Under the pieces are notes generated by a model, which was not told the DNA's origin, ran no database searches, and saw nothing but the letters and a program-made list of their open reading frames with translations. Both the position numbers and the translations under genes were made by a program. This document shows positions 1 to 7,361 of a stretch of 18,657 nt of DNA, piece after piece. How positions within the stretch are numbered: the stretch's first letter is position 1; each line of letters begins with the position of its first letter. Source of the stretch: an uncultured Cytophagaceae bacterium (GTDB taxonomy: Bacteria; Bacteroidota; Bacteroidia; Cytophagales; Spirosomataceae); contig CALLKB010000201.1 of assembly GCA_938008575.1 (NCBI GenBank), positions 1-18,657 of the forward strand, read 5' to 3'.

Positions 1-2
1 AA

Positions 3-464
3 TTTGCACATCCGCTTCCAGAATGGTTTTTACACTCGAAAAGTGGTGATATTCCACTCTATGTTATTTTGGCTGAACAAGGACCCATTGGCTATTTACC
101 TGAAGTGATGTCCGTCTACCGAAAAAACGAGGGAGGAATCAGCATGACTGACCACGTACATTCCGAGGCATTCATTAAAAATCGAATATTTATGTATGCG
201 CAAATCAATGCCTATACTAAATACAAATACAAAAACCTGCTCAATCCCATCCTGCAGGCCTACTACCTCATGCGCATGGAATGCCATGAAAATAAATCCT
301 CTTGGACTAAAAAGGCATTTTATTTCAGCAAAGCAACATTGCTTAATCCTCCTAGCACATCGAAGGAATGGAAGGCTTATTTGAAAACAAATTTATTAAG
401 CCCCAAAAACCTGTTGGCCTACCTGAATTTCCGTTCCAAATTGAATCAAATCATCAAACGATAA
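3..464 (+). CDS. Glycosyltransferase family 2, C-terminal part (partial at left edge)
   Basis: The frame is open from the first bases of the window and ends with TAA at 462-464, so only the last ~153 residues are present and the start lies outside. The visible start reads LPEWFLHSKSGDIPLYVILA and is soon followed by GYLPEVMSVYRKNEGGIS. This is the usual end of the GT-A catalytic domain of family 2 transferases, where a (G/S)D pair and an 'evmsvYR.n.gGiS' segment line the acceptor side. A basic, aromatic-rich tail of ~100 residues follows, as is common in cytoplasmic enzymes that add sugars to surface polysaccharide or O-antigen. The catalytic DxD and nucleotide-binding parts are upstream, so donor and acceptor cannot be named. 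Its stop codon overlaps a promoter-like box for the next gene, which suggests this is the last gene of its own unit. Confidence 0.8.
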   Translation, partial: FAHPLPEWFLHSKSGDIPLYVILAEQGPIGYLPEVMSVYRKNEGGISMTDHVHSEAFIKNRIFMYAQINAYTKYKYKNLLNPILQAYYLMRMECHENKSSWTKKAFYFSKATLLNPPSTSKEWKAYLKTNLLSPKNLLAYLNFRSKLNQIIKR

Positions 465-469
465 ATTTG
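440..469 (+). promoter_or_regulatory. Probable Bacteroidota-type promoter of the dehydrogenase operon
   Basis: TAAATTTG at 462-469 matches the Bacteroidota -7 consensus TAnnTTTG exactly, and ATTG at 440-443 lies 18 nt upstream as a plausible -33 box. The -7 box includes the stop codon of the glycosyltransferase. Transcription would begin near 473-476, leaving a ~57 nt leader before the ATG at 532. The gene-free stretch 465-531 shows no terminator hairpin. Confidence 0.45.
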
Positions 470-531
470 CATTTTTTGCCGAATTAAAAGACCTTTACAA
501 CAAAGCGTTTCGCTCAACCTATTTAATTCGC

Positions 532-3500
532 ATGAAAAATTCTCTCCGTGGATCTTTGTCCATTTTCGGCTCATTATGCCTTTTGACTTACCTTGGAATT
601 TCTTCATTCCAAAACAATGAACACCAACGCTGGGGACAAGCCCTTCTGGATTCCCTAAACGAATCGCAAAAACATGAGGCAGTAAATGCTTTGGCAGGTT
701 TGCAGATTGATCCCGAATTGGAAATCACAACTTTTGCGACGGAACCGATGTTGAAAAATCCGACCAACATGGATATCGATTCGCGTGGTCGGGTTTGGAT
801 TACAGAGGCATTCAACTACCGACCAGCCATCGCGGGCAATCCCACGAATCCCGCTGGAGATCGCATCATTATCTTGGAAGATACGAACGGAGATGGTAAG
901 GCAGATAACCAAAAAACATTCTATCAATCCCCTGAGCTAAATGCACCGCTTGGCATTGCAGTACTTGACAGCATGGTGATTGTGGCGCAAAGCCCCTACA
1001 TTTGGCGCTTATACGATGACAATCACGATGATAAAGCCGACCGCAAAGAAATTATGTTTCAAGGTATCGGTGGGGAACAACATGACCATGGTGCACACGC
1101 ATTTACCTTTGGCCCTGACGGAAAATTATATTTCAACCTAGGTAATGAGGGCAAGCAATTGCTCGATGCCAAAGGAAACCCGGTACTTGATCAGGATGGA
1201 GACATCATCGGCCCTAAAAAATACAAACAAGGAATGGTGTTTCGTTGCAATGTCGACGGCTCCCAAGTGGAATGTTTAGGTCAAAACTTTCGGAATAACT
1301 TCGAAGTTGCTGTTGACTCTTATGGCGCTTTATGGCAATCAGATAATGACGATGATGGCAACAAAGGAGTTCGCATCAATTCCGTTTTCGAACATGGAAA
1401 TTATGGCTATACAGATGAAATGACGGGCGAAGGCTGGTCAGTGAACCGCACCAACATCGAATCTGAAATACCTTTGCAACATTGGCATTTAAATGATCCA
1501 GGCGTTGTGCCCAATTTATTACAAACAGGTTCAGGTTCACCCACAGGTATTTTGGTCTATGAAGGGCAATTATTGCCTGCCAAATTCCAAAATCAAATCA
1601 TCCATGCCGACGCAGGCCCGAATGTGGTACGCGCATACCCTACAAAAGCACAAGGTGCTGGTTATTCAGCCAGCATCATTAATCTTGTTGAAGGAATTAA
1701 AGATCAATGGTTTCGTCCAGCGGATGTAACGGTGGCACCAGATGGTTCACTTTTCATCGCCGACTGGTATGATCCCGGTGTGGGTGGACACCAAGCTGGT
1801 GACCAAAACAAGGGGCGCATCTACCGGATATCACCCAAAAACACGCCTTATTTAGTCAAAAAATTACACCTTGACTCTCCGATGGGAGCCATTACGGCAT
1901 TATTCAACCCAAATCTTGCCACGCGCTATTTAGGCTATAAAGCATTACTGCGTTTTGGAGAAAAAGCATCTCAAGACATCGCTGCAGTCTATCAAAACGA
2001 AAGCAATCCACGTTTAAAAGCCCGCCTATTTTGGTTGTTGGCCCAAAGCCCCAATGGATTAAGCTACATCGATAAAGCACTCATGAATCCATCTGCCGAG
2101 TGGCGCATGATGGCCATCCGTGCCATGAAAATGCGCCCATTTGAAACTTGGAAATCGTTGGCTCAGCGGATTATACAAGATTCCGATTATCAAGTGAAAC
2201 GCGAACTAGCCATCGCATTGCACCATGTAAAGAACCCCGAAGCGGATGCAATGTGGGCGGCCTTAGCTAGCCAACATACCGGTGAGGACCGTTGGTACTT
2301 AGAGGCATTGGGCATCGGCGCGGACCGCGCATGGGATTCGCGTGTAGCAGCATATTTGGCATTAAAACCAGCAGATTCACCAGCTTTCCGGGATATCATC
2401 TTCCGTTCGAGAACAGCTTTAGCTAATTCCTATTTATTCCAATACTTGAAAGAAGTAAAGCCATTGAACGACAAATTGCGCTATTTCCGCGCCTTGGATT
2501 TTATTCCAGGCGAAGAGAAATCGGCCTTATTGGTTCAATTAATCAACACAGAACTTAAAAAAGACGCGGCGGCCACTTTGGTAGCCATCCGTCACCTTTC
2601 ACAGGAATACATTCAAAAAAATGCTTTGGCTCGCAAAACAGTCATCGGCCTCTTACCTAAAAATGATTTAGATGAATACACCAAATTAATCGAGAAATAC
2701 AATTTAGGTGAATTAAAACCCGATTTGATGAAAATCATCTTGACTAATAAAGGGGGCCGACAAGCCGCTAAATCACTCTATGCAATCGGTGGCAATGACC
2801 TGATCAAAACAACATTCAATCAGGGGAATAATGCAGTAAAACGTTCCATCATCGATGCGATTCGTTGGCAAGGAAATAAAGAAAGCATCGCTTTACTAAG
2901 TCAAGCCATGCTCAATACTAAACTCGATTTAATCGTACGTAAAGATGCGGCCAAAGGAATCGGTAACTCCTACCCTGCTGGTGAAGATTTTGTCTTGCAA
3001 GCCTTGAAGCAAAAGCAAATTCCCGCAAACCTGATTCCATCTGTGGTTGAGTCGGTCAGTAAAGCTTGGCGAAAAGGGGTTCGTGTGGAAGCCAATACCT
3101 ACCTGAGTGGCGCACAGAGCAATTCCAAAACTAAACATCCTGCGTTGAATGAGTTAATTAACTTGAAAGGTGTAGCAAAAAATGGAATTAAAGTATTTGT
3201 GGAGCAATGTGCGATGTGTCATCAAATCAATAATGAGGGCATTGATTTTGGGCCAAAACTATCAGAAATAGGCTCAAAATTATCGAAAGAAGGAATGTAT
3301 CTATCCATCCTTCACCCAAATGCGGGTATTGGATTTGGCTATGAAACCTTTGAGATTACGACCAAAAAAGGAGATGTTTATCAAGGAATCGTTACCTCGA
3401 AAAATGAAACCGATATCATCCTAAAATTACCTGGAGGCAGCATTCAAAATTTCAAAACATCCGCATTGAAATCCGTGAAACAATTAGATAACTCGATGAT

Positions 3501-3582
3501 GCCGGATGGTCTCGCAGATGGTATATCGACGAGCGAATTAACGGATTTGGTGGAATATTTAAGCACTTTAAAGAAGAAATAA
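532..3582 (+). CDS. PVC-type dehydrogenase: beta-propeller, HEAT repeats, cytochrome c (exported)
   Basis: Predicted exported 1016-residue protein of the large family first noted in Planctomycetes and Verrucomicrobia (PVC-type heme-binding / membrane-bound dehydrogenase). A signal or anchor segment occupies residues ~7-26. Residues ~50-435 form a sorbosone/glucose-dehydrogenase-like beta-propeller with two Asp-rich calcium-type loops (D117-TNGDGKA-D125 and D162-DNHDDKA-D170) and HDHGAHAFTFGPDG. Residues ~445-850 are alpha-helical HEAT-like repeats. A C-terminal cytochrome c domain has C893-A-M-C896-H897 as the heme site and a late 'SMMPDG' methionine as a possible distal ligand. The family is thought to oxidise sugars or related compounds in the periplasm and pass electrons to heme; the substrate is not known. 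It is probably co-transcribed with the sugar-isomerase-like gene 2 nt downstream, which fits a carbohydrate oxidation role. Confidence 0.85.
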   Translation: MKNSLRGSLSIFGSLCLLTYLGISSFQNNEHQRWGQALLDSLNESQKHEAVNALAGLQIDPELEITTFATEPMLKNPTNMDIDSRGRVWITEAFNYRPAIAGNPTNPAGDRIIILEDTNGDGKADNQKTFYQSPELNAPLGIAVLDSMVIVAQSPYIWRLYDDNHDDKADRKEIMFQGIGGEQHDHGAHAFTFGPDGKLYFNLGNEGKQLLDAKGNPVLDQDGDIIGPKKYKQGMVFRCNVDGSQVECLGQNFRNNFEVAVDSYGALWQSDNDDDGNKGVRINSVFEHGNYGYTDEMTGEGWSVNRTNIESEIPLQHWHLNDPGVVPNLLQTGSGSPTGILVYEGQLLPAKFQNQIIHADAGPNVVRAYPTKAQGAGYSASIINLVEGIKDQWFRPADVTVAPDGSLFIADWYDPGVGGHQAGDQNKGRIYRISPKNTPYLVKKLHLDSPMGAITALFNPNLATRYLGYKALLRFGEKASQDIAAVYQNESNPRLKARLFWLLAQSPNGLSYIDKALMNPSAEWRMMAIRAMKMRPFETWKSLAQRIIQDSDYQVKRELAIALHHVKNPEADAMWAALASQHTGEDRWYLEALGIGADRAWDSRVAAYLALKPADSPAFRDIIFRSRTALANSYLFQYLKEVKPLNDKLRYFRALDFIPGEEKSALLVQLINTELKKDAAATLVAIRHLSQEYIQKNALARKTVIGLLPKNDLDEYTKLIEKYNLGELKPDLMKIILTNKGGRQAAKSLYAIGGNDLIKTTFNQGNNAVKRSIIDAIRWQGNKESIALLSQAMLNTKLDLIVRKDAAKGIGNSYPAGEDFVLQALKQKQIPANLIPSVVESVSKAWRKGVRVEANTYLSGAQSNSKTKHPALNELINLKGVAKNGIKVFVEQCAMCHQINNEGIDFGPKLSEIGSKLSKEGMYLSILHPNAGIGFGYETFEITTKKGDVYQGIVTSKNETDIILKLPGGSIQNFKTSALKSVKQLDNSMMPDGLADGISTSELTDLVEYLSTLKKK

Positions 3583-3584
3583 AC

Positions 3585-4478
3585 ATGAATCGTCGATCGT
3601 TTAGCCAATTAATGACAGCGGGAGTTTTAGGCACTCAAACGCTTAAAGCAGGCACAGCTAATGCAAATACATTTAGTTTAAACTATGCGCCGCATTTCGG
3701 AATGTTTGAACAACATGCAGGAAAGGATTACATCGACCAATTGAAATTCATGCATGAGATGGGATTTCGTGCGTTGGAAGACAATGAGATGATGGAAAAG
3801 CCTGTGGAAGTGCAAGAGAAAATTGGGGCGACACTAGGCCGACTAGGCATGGACATGGGTGTTTTTGTGATCAAATTCCCAGGTTTTTTCGATAAGTCGC
3901 ACATGACCACGGGGGATAAAACTTGGACCGATATGTTCTTGAAATCCTGCAAAGAAGCTGTTGAAACGTCCAAGCGCGTTAATGCAAAATGGGCGACGGT
4001 AGTACCTGGAAATTTCACCCGAAACTTACCGATGGGCATTCAAACAGGAAATGTTATTGAGGTATTAAAACGAGGCGCTGAAATCTTAGAGCCCCATAAG
4101 CTCACGATGGTTTTAGAACCACTAAGCGACAACCCCGAACTATTTTTACGCCATTCAGATCAAAGCTACATGATTTGCAAAGCGGTAGATAGCCCATCTT
4201 GCAAAATCCTTTTCGACATGTATCACATGCAACGCAACGAAGGAAACATGATCAAGAACATGGATTTATGTTGGTCGGAAATCGCCTACTTACAAATAGG
4301 CGACAATCCAGGCCGTAAAGAACCTGGAACGGGCGAAGTCAATTATGCTAATATCTTCGAACACCTGCGGAAGAAAAACTACAAAGGTGTTTTGGGCATG
4401 GAACATGGTAATTTCCATCCGGGAAAAGAGGGCGAAGTGAAACTAATCGAAGCCTATCGGAAAGCTGACCATCTGTAA
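3585..4478 (+). CDS. Tat-exported sugar phosphate isomerase/epimerase-like TIM-barrel protein (hydroxypyruvate isomerase type)
   Basis: 297 residues. The N-terminus MNRRSFSQLM is a twin-arginine signal, with likely cleavage after ANA (residue 27), so the enzyme should fold in the cytoplasm with its metal and then be exported. The rest is an AP-endonuclease-2 / xylose-isomerase-like TIM barrel. Likely metal ligands are E178 (LEPL), D211 (FDMYH), Q237 (QIGD) and E273 (GMEHG). Their spacing of 33, 26 and 36 residues is close to that of hydroxypyruvate isomerases. The 'GDNPGRKEPGTGEVNY' segment (239-254) is typical of that subgroup. It starts 2 nt after the dehydrogenase stop, so the two are very likely one operon acting on the same periplasmic substrate. 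Family is secure; substrate is unknown, and the cytoplasmic glyoxylate-pathway role of Hyi is unlikely for an exported protein. Confidence 0.85.
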   Translation: MNRRSFSQLMTAGVLGTQTLKAGTANANTFSLNYAPHFGMFEQHAGKDYIDQLKFMHEMGFRALEDNEMMEKPVEVQEKIGATLGRLGMDMGVFVIKFPGFFDKSHMTTGDKTWTDMFLKSCKEAVETSKRVNAKWATVVPGNFTRNLPMGIQTGNVIEVLKRGAEILEPHKLTMVLEPLSDNPELFLRHSDQSYMICKAVDSPSCKILFDMYHMQRNEGNMIKNMDLCWSEIAYLQIGDNPGRKEPGTGEVNYANIFEHLRKKNYKGVLGMEHGNFHPGKEGEVKLIEAYRKADHL

Positions 4479-4479
4479 A

Positions 4480-4511
4480 TTTGGAAATGCAAACTTATAA
4501 TTAGATATTCG
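4480..4511 (+). promoter_or_regulatory. Possible promoter of the ArsR-type gene
   Basis: TTTG at 4480-4483 lies 20 nt before GATATTCG at 4504-4511, a spacing that fits a Bacteroidota -33/-7 pair, although the -7 box differs from TAnnTTTG at two positions. The -7 box is the centre of the palindrome at 4497-4520. A second candidate is the perfect TAAATTTG at 4476-4483, used as a -7 box itself. Confidence 0.3.
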
Positions 4512-4520
4512 CCTAATTAT
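4497..4520. promoter_or_regulatory. Palindromic operator candidate before the ArsR/SdpR-type regulator
   Basis: ATAATTAG (4497-4504), 8 nt, then CTAATTAT (4513-4520): a perfect 8-bp inverted repeat with half-site centres 16 bp apart. It ends 10 nt before the regulator's ATG. Its size and position suit a dimeric winged-helix repressor that controls itself. That this regulator binds it is inference. Confidence 0.5.
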
Positions 4521-4530
4521 TTAATCAAAC

Positions 4531-4818
4531 ATGGAAGCAGCCTTCAAAGCGATTAACGATGTAACCCGAAGAGAGATACTCCAATTTCTCATCCAAGGTC
4601 CACAAAATGCGGGACAAATTGCCAAGCAATTTGACATGACCAAGCCAAGCATTTCACATCATTTGGATTTATTGAAACAAGCCCAATTAATCGATGCCGT
4701 AAAGAAAGGGCAGTTTATCCATTATAGTTTAAATAAAAAGGGCTTCGAGTCGATCCATCAATGGTTTCAAGGTTTTGCCCAGCACTTTGAATTCCCTAAA
4801 CCTAAAATCCGACTGTAA
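4531..4818 (+). CDS. ArsR-family winged-helix repressor (SdpR-like autorepressor)
   Basis: 95-residue winged-helix DNA-binding protein. Helix-turn-helix at ~26-50 (NAGQIAKQFDMTKPSISHHL) and beta-wing at ~55-68 (AVKKGQFIHYSL). It closely resembles the SdpR type of ArsR proteins. It has no cysteine at all, so the classical ELCxCDL metal sensor is absent and it is unlikely to sense metals or arsenic directly. SdpR repressors normally sit next to sdpI, a membrane immunity protein; no such gene is here, and the next gene (45 nt downstream) is soluble and unrecognised. The perfect palindrome just upstream (4497-4520) suggests autoregulation. The target beyond its own promoter is unknown, though the neighbouring exported dehydrogenase/isomerase operon and the 167-residue gene are the obvious candidates. 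Confidence 0.85.
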   Translation: MEAAFKAINDVTRREILQFLIQGPQNAGQIAKQFDMTKPSISHHLDLLKQAQLIDAVKKGQFIHYSLNKKGFESIHQWFQGFAQHFEFPKPKIRL

Positions 4819-4849
4819 TTGTTGGTTTGCCATTTTTAAGATAAATTCG
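4818..4849 (+). promoter_or_regulatory. Possible promoter of the 167-residue unknown gene
   Basis: ATTG at 4818-4821, 20 nt spacer, TAAATTCG at 4842-4849 (one mismatch to TAnnTTTG). The leader to the ATG at 4864 would be ~8-10 nt. A second partial box, ATATTCGC at 4856-4863, touches the start codon. Confidence 0.35.
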
Positions 4850-4863
4850 TAAAAAATATTCGC

Positions 4864-5367
4864 ATGAGCTCCAATCTGCCTTCTTCGTTTTCATTTCTTT
4901 CTAGCCAAACACCACGTGATTTTGTAGGTCTTGGCGTTATCCAATTACCGAAACGTAATTTCTTTCAGTCGATTGGTGATTTTTTTGCAACGAAGTCGGG
5001 GAAACAACGCATCTCCTTTCTTTTGCTGGGAGCGCATGAAATCAAAGTCGTACATTATCAAGGAGCTGACCAAATAGGCAACAGCGACATCCCGAAGAAT
5101 CTGATCGAATCCATCGAAATTCATGCATCCAAAACTTCCGATGGCTTGGTGGTCATTTCCAACATCGAAGTGATCGAATGTATCTCGGTGAACGACAAAG
5201 GCGTAAAGAAATTAAAAACGCACACATTCAATTTGATGCCTGCATTATTGGGTGAGAATACAAGTCCAGTGAATAAGGTTTCTGATATTGTTTGGGCACA
5301 AGAGAGTCGCAATACCATCGTGGAGACCTTAATGGCTTGGAATACGAGTATTCAAGAAAACAAGTAA
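4864..5367 (+). CDS. Uncharacterised protein, 167 residues
   Basis: I do not recognise this protein. It has no signal peptide, membrane helix or known motif. The first ~15 residues are Ser/Phe-rich and look disordered (MSSNLPSSFSFLSSQTP). The middle (~50-125) alternates hydrophobic and polar residues as in a beta-rich fold (RISFLLLGAHEIKVVHYQ, LVVISNIEVIECISV), with a single cysteine in 'ECIS'. The end is more helical (SRNTIVETLMAWNTSIQENK). It is a credible gene: normal codon use, a candidate promoter, and it fills the space between two other genes exactly. It lies 45 nt after the ArsR-type repressor and could be its target. Its stop codon is directly followed by the stop codon of the convergent MFS gene. 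Probably cytoplasmic; function unknown. Confidence 0.7.
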   Translation: MSSNLPSSFSFLSSQTPRDFVGLGVIQLPKRNFFQSIGDFFATKSGKQRISFLLLGAHEIKVVHYQGADQIGNSDIPKNLIESIEIHASKTSDGLVVISNIEVIECISVNDKGVKKLKTHTFNLMPALLGENTSPVNKVSDIVWAQESRNTIVETLMAWNTSIQENK

Positions 5368-6627
5368 TTAGGCTTCTGACGCTTTCTCAACATCCAGTTC
5401 CAATAAATCCTTGGATTTAAATGCCACAATGGTGACTAGAAACAAGGTTACCCCGGCACCAATAAGCACAGAAGGAATTGTACCAAAGAATTTAGCTGCA
5501 ACACCTGATTCGAAGGCTCCCATTTCATTCGAGGTACTCACAAAAACACCATTAACGGAGGAAACTCGCCCCCGCATCTCATCGGGCGTGAATATGCGCA
5601 AGACCGTTTGACGTATCACCACACTGACGGAATCGAAAGCACCGGTAAAAAACAAGGCTGTCACCGACAACCAAAAATTAGATGATAGACCAAATACCAA
5701 AGTCGCAATACCAAAACCTGCGATAGCGAGTAGCAAATTTCGCCAAGCATTTTTTAACGGTGGAAAATAGATCAAGCTAAGCATCGTAACGACTGCACCA
5801 ACAGATGGAGCTGCACGTAGAATCCCAAGACCTTCAGCGCCCACTTTCAGAATATCTTCGGCAAAGATGGGTAGGATTGCGATTACCCCTCCGAACAAGA
5901 CAGAAAACAAATCAAGTGAAATCGCATACAGAATGATTTTCGTCTTAAATACATACTCGATTCCCTCGCGCAAACTATGCCAAATAGATTCATGAACAAC
6001 CTTTTTAGGGGGTACAGGCCGACTTTTAATAAAAAACATACAGGACATAACGGCTAAAAGCAGACCGATTACAATCATCAATGAACCCGACAAGCCGGCA
6101 TAAGCATAAAGAAAACCTGCCATTCCAGGACCTAAGATGGACCCTAATTGCCAGAAGGATGAATTCCAAGTAGCGGCATTCGCAAACACTTCTTTAGGAA
6201 TTAGAAAAGGATTTAAGGACGAGGCCGCAGGACTAAAAAAACCTTTGGCGAGACCAATCAAAAATATCACGAAGTAGATTAGATACATATGAAAATCCGC
6301 ATGCTCCGATTTCAATTGAGTTGCCGCATACAACAACAAAACAGAGCCCAAGATAATGACGGACAAAGACCCTTGCATGATCTTTTTCTTATCTCGATTA
6401 TCCGCAAAATGGCCACCAAACAACACCAAAGAGATATAAGGAACTGCCTCTGCTAATCCAATTAAACCCAATGCTAAGGGATTATGCGTCAAATGATAAA
6501 TTTCATAGGCCAAAATCACCTCCTGAATCAGCAATGCCATCGTAAACAAGGTATTCCCCGTCACATAGGCCCGAAATTCAGGATAGCGTAGCGCCTGATA
6601 CGCATCTTTGGTCTTTATAAATTGCAT
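5368..6627 (-). CDS. MFS transporter (EntS/MFS_3-like exporter)
   Basis: Inner-membrane proton-driven exporter of the major facilitator superfamily, ~419 residues with about 12 hydrophobic helices. The loop between helices 2 and 3 carries a recognisable motif A (FGGHFADNRDKKKIM). A long central hydrophilic stretch (SRPVPPKKVVHESIW) separates the two six-helix halves, and the second half contains 'RQTVLRIFTPDEMRGRVSSV', typical of the EntS/MFS_3 group that exports siderophores or drugs. The frame stays open to 6669, but the ATG at 6625-6627 (MQFIKTKDAYQALRYPEF) gives the usual N-terminus just before helix 1 and leaves only a 13-nt overlap with the upstream membrane-protein gene, so I prefer it. 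It is the last gene of the MOSC / UbiA-like / MFS unit. Substrate unknown. Confidence 0.85.
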   Translation of the reverse strand: MQFIKTKDAYQALRYPEFRAYVTGNTLFTMALLIQEVILAYEIYHLTHNPLALGLIGLAEAVPYISLVLFGGHFADNRDKKKIMQGSLSVIILGSVLLLYAATQLKSEHADFHMYLIYFVIFLIGLAKGFFSPAASSLNPFLIPKEVFANAATWNSSFWQLGSILGPGMAGFLYAYAGLSGSLMIVIGLLLAVMSCMFFIKSRPVPPKKVVHESIWHSLREGIEYVFKTKIILYAISLDLFSVLFGGVIAILPIFAEDILKVGAEGLGILRAAPSVGAVVTMLSLIYFPPLKNAWRNLLLAIAGFGIATLVFGLSSNFWLSVTALFFTGAFDSVSVVIRQTVLRIFTPDEMRGRVSSVNGVFVSTSNEMGAFESGVAAKFFGTIPSVLIGAGVTLFLVTIVAFKSKDLLELDVEKASEA

Positions 6628-7361
6628 AATATGTAAATCAGTGGACTCGCAAATGCCCATTCGGCCCAAAGGCGCATGTGCATTTGAGCCCTAAAATAAT
6701 AAATCCCCACATGAATTCCCCATATCATGAGCATTATGCCTACAACGAATAGATTAAATCCCGAAATACCTAAAAGTAAAAGCAAGACTAAACTTACGTA
6801 AATCAACAAGGAAACATAATAGCGCTTGCCTCCTATTGAAATCCAAGTAAATATCCATAAGTTCAACAATACCAACAAGAAAAGGGATATCCCAAGCAGA
6901 AAAGGAAAATCAGCAAACAAACACGATGGGAGCAAAATGCCCAGACTGTAAATCAGCGAAGTAAATAGTTCTTTCGTCCCCCAATATTTTTCAAACAGGC
7001 CCTTAACCCATGCAAACCAATATCCAAATAGAATAGTCAAGAGACTCAGTCCCAAAACGAGTAAATTCAACTCAACTCGGGCTAATAAAATGGCATTCAT
7101 GACACCCAGAACGAACATAAGACCTAATATAGGTTTTTGATAATGGGCATGAAATCGATGTAAATCATCGCTTGCACTTGCTAATCGATTATCAATTTGC
7201 CGATCCATTCCGTAAATCATAAACACCGAAATCGCCAACAATCCCGCATATTCCCACCTTGGCCATTTATGCAACAAAGCATGGAAAAACATCAGATGCA
7301 ATGATAATGCACCCAAAACCACATCCAAACTCAAAAAATGTATGATTTTAAAAAAGCGCAT
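6615..7361 (-). CDS. Polytopic membrane protein, possibly UbiA-prenyltransferase-like
   Basis: Inner-membrane protein of ~248 residues with seven or eight hydrophobic helices. After the second helix it has IYGMDRQIDNR (D53, D57) followed by DDLHRFHAHYQK, which loosely recalls the first Asp-rich motif of UbiA-type prenyltransferases, though the Asn of NDxxDxxxD is missing. A second loop (KGLFEKYWGTKELFTSLIY) sits where UbiA proteins have another conserved polar patch. I therefore call it UbiA-like with low confidence; it may be a non-catalytic relative. The frame is open to an ATG at 7379, but the ATG at 7359-7361 (MRFFKIIHFL) begins at helix 1 and overlaps the MOSC gene by only 14 nt. Overlaps on both sides (14 and 13 nt) indicate translational coupling in one operon. 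Confidence 0.6.
   Translation of the reverse strand: MRFFKIIHFLSLDVVLGALSLHLMFFHALLHKWPRWEYAGLLAISVFMIYGMDRQIDNRLASASDDLHRFHAHYQKPILGLMFVLGVMNAILLARVELNLLVLGLSLLTILFGYWFAWVKGLFEKYWGTKELFTSLIYSLGILLPSCLFADFPFLLGISLFLLVLLNLWIFTWISIGGKRYYVSLLIYVSLVLLLLLGISGFNLFVVGIMLMIWGIHVGIYYFRAQMHMRLWAEWAFASPLIYILCNL

Noticed and set aside
504..514. Small hairpin AGCG-TTT-CGCT before the dehydrogenase gene
   Set aside because: The stem is only 4 bp and has no T-run after it, so it is too weak for a terminator and lies inside the leader of the gene.
465..531. Small RNA or riboswitch in the dehydrogenase leader
   Set aside because: Only ~67 nt, AT-rich, with no stable fold or recognisable motif.
3728..4039. 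103-codon minus-strand frame inside the isomerase gene
   Set aside because: It is fully covered by a confident gene with conserved metal ligands; composition is that of a shadow frame.
4496..4501. TATAAT hexamer like a sigma70 -10 box before the ArsR-type gene
   Set aside because: Bacteroidota primary sigma factors use TAnnTTTG, there is no TTGACA at 17 nt, and the hexamer is part of the palindrome.
4819..5367. The 167-residue gene as an SdpI partner of the SdpR-like regulator
   Set aside because: SdpI is a polytopic membrane protein; this product has no membrane helix.
6628..6669. Upstream in-frame start for the MFS gene
   Set aside because: It would lengthen the overlap with the preceding gene to 55 nt and add 14 polar residues not expected before helix 1.
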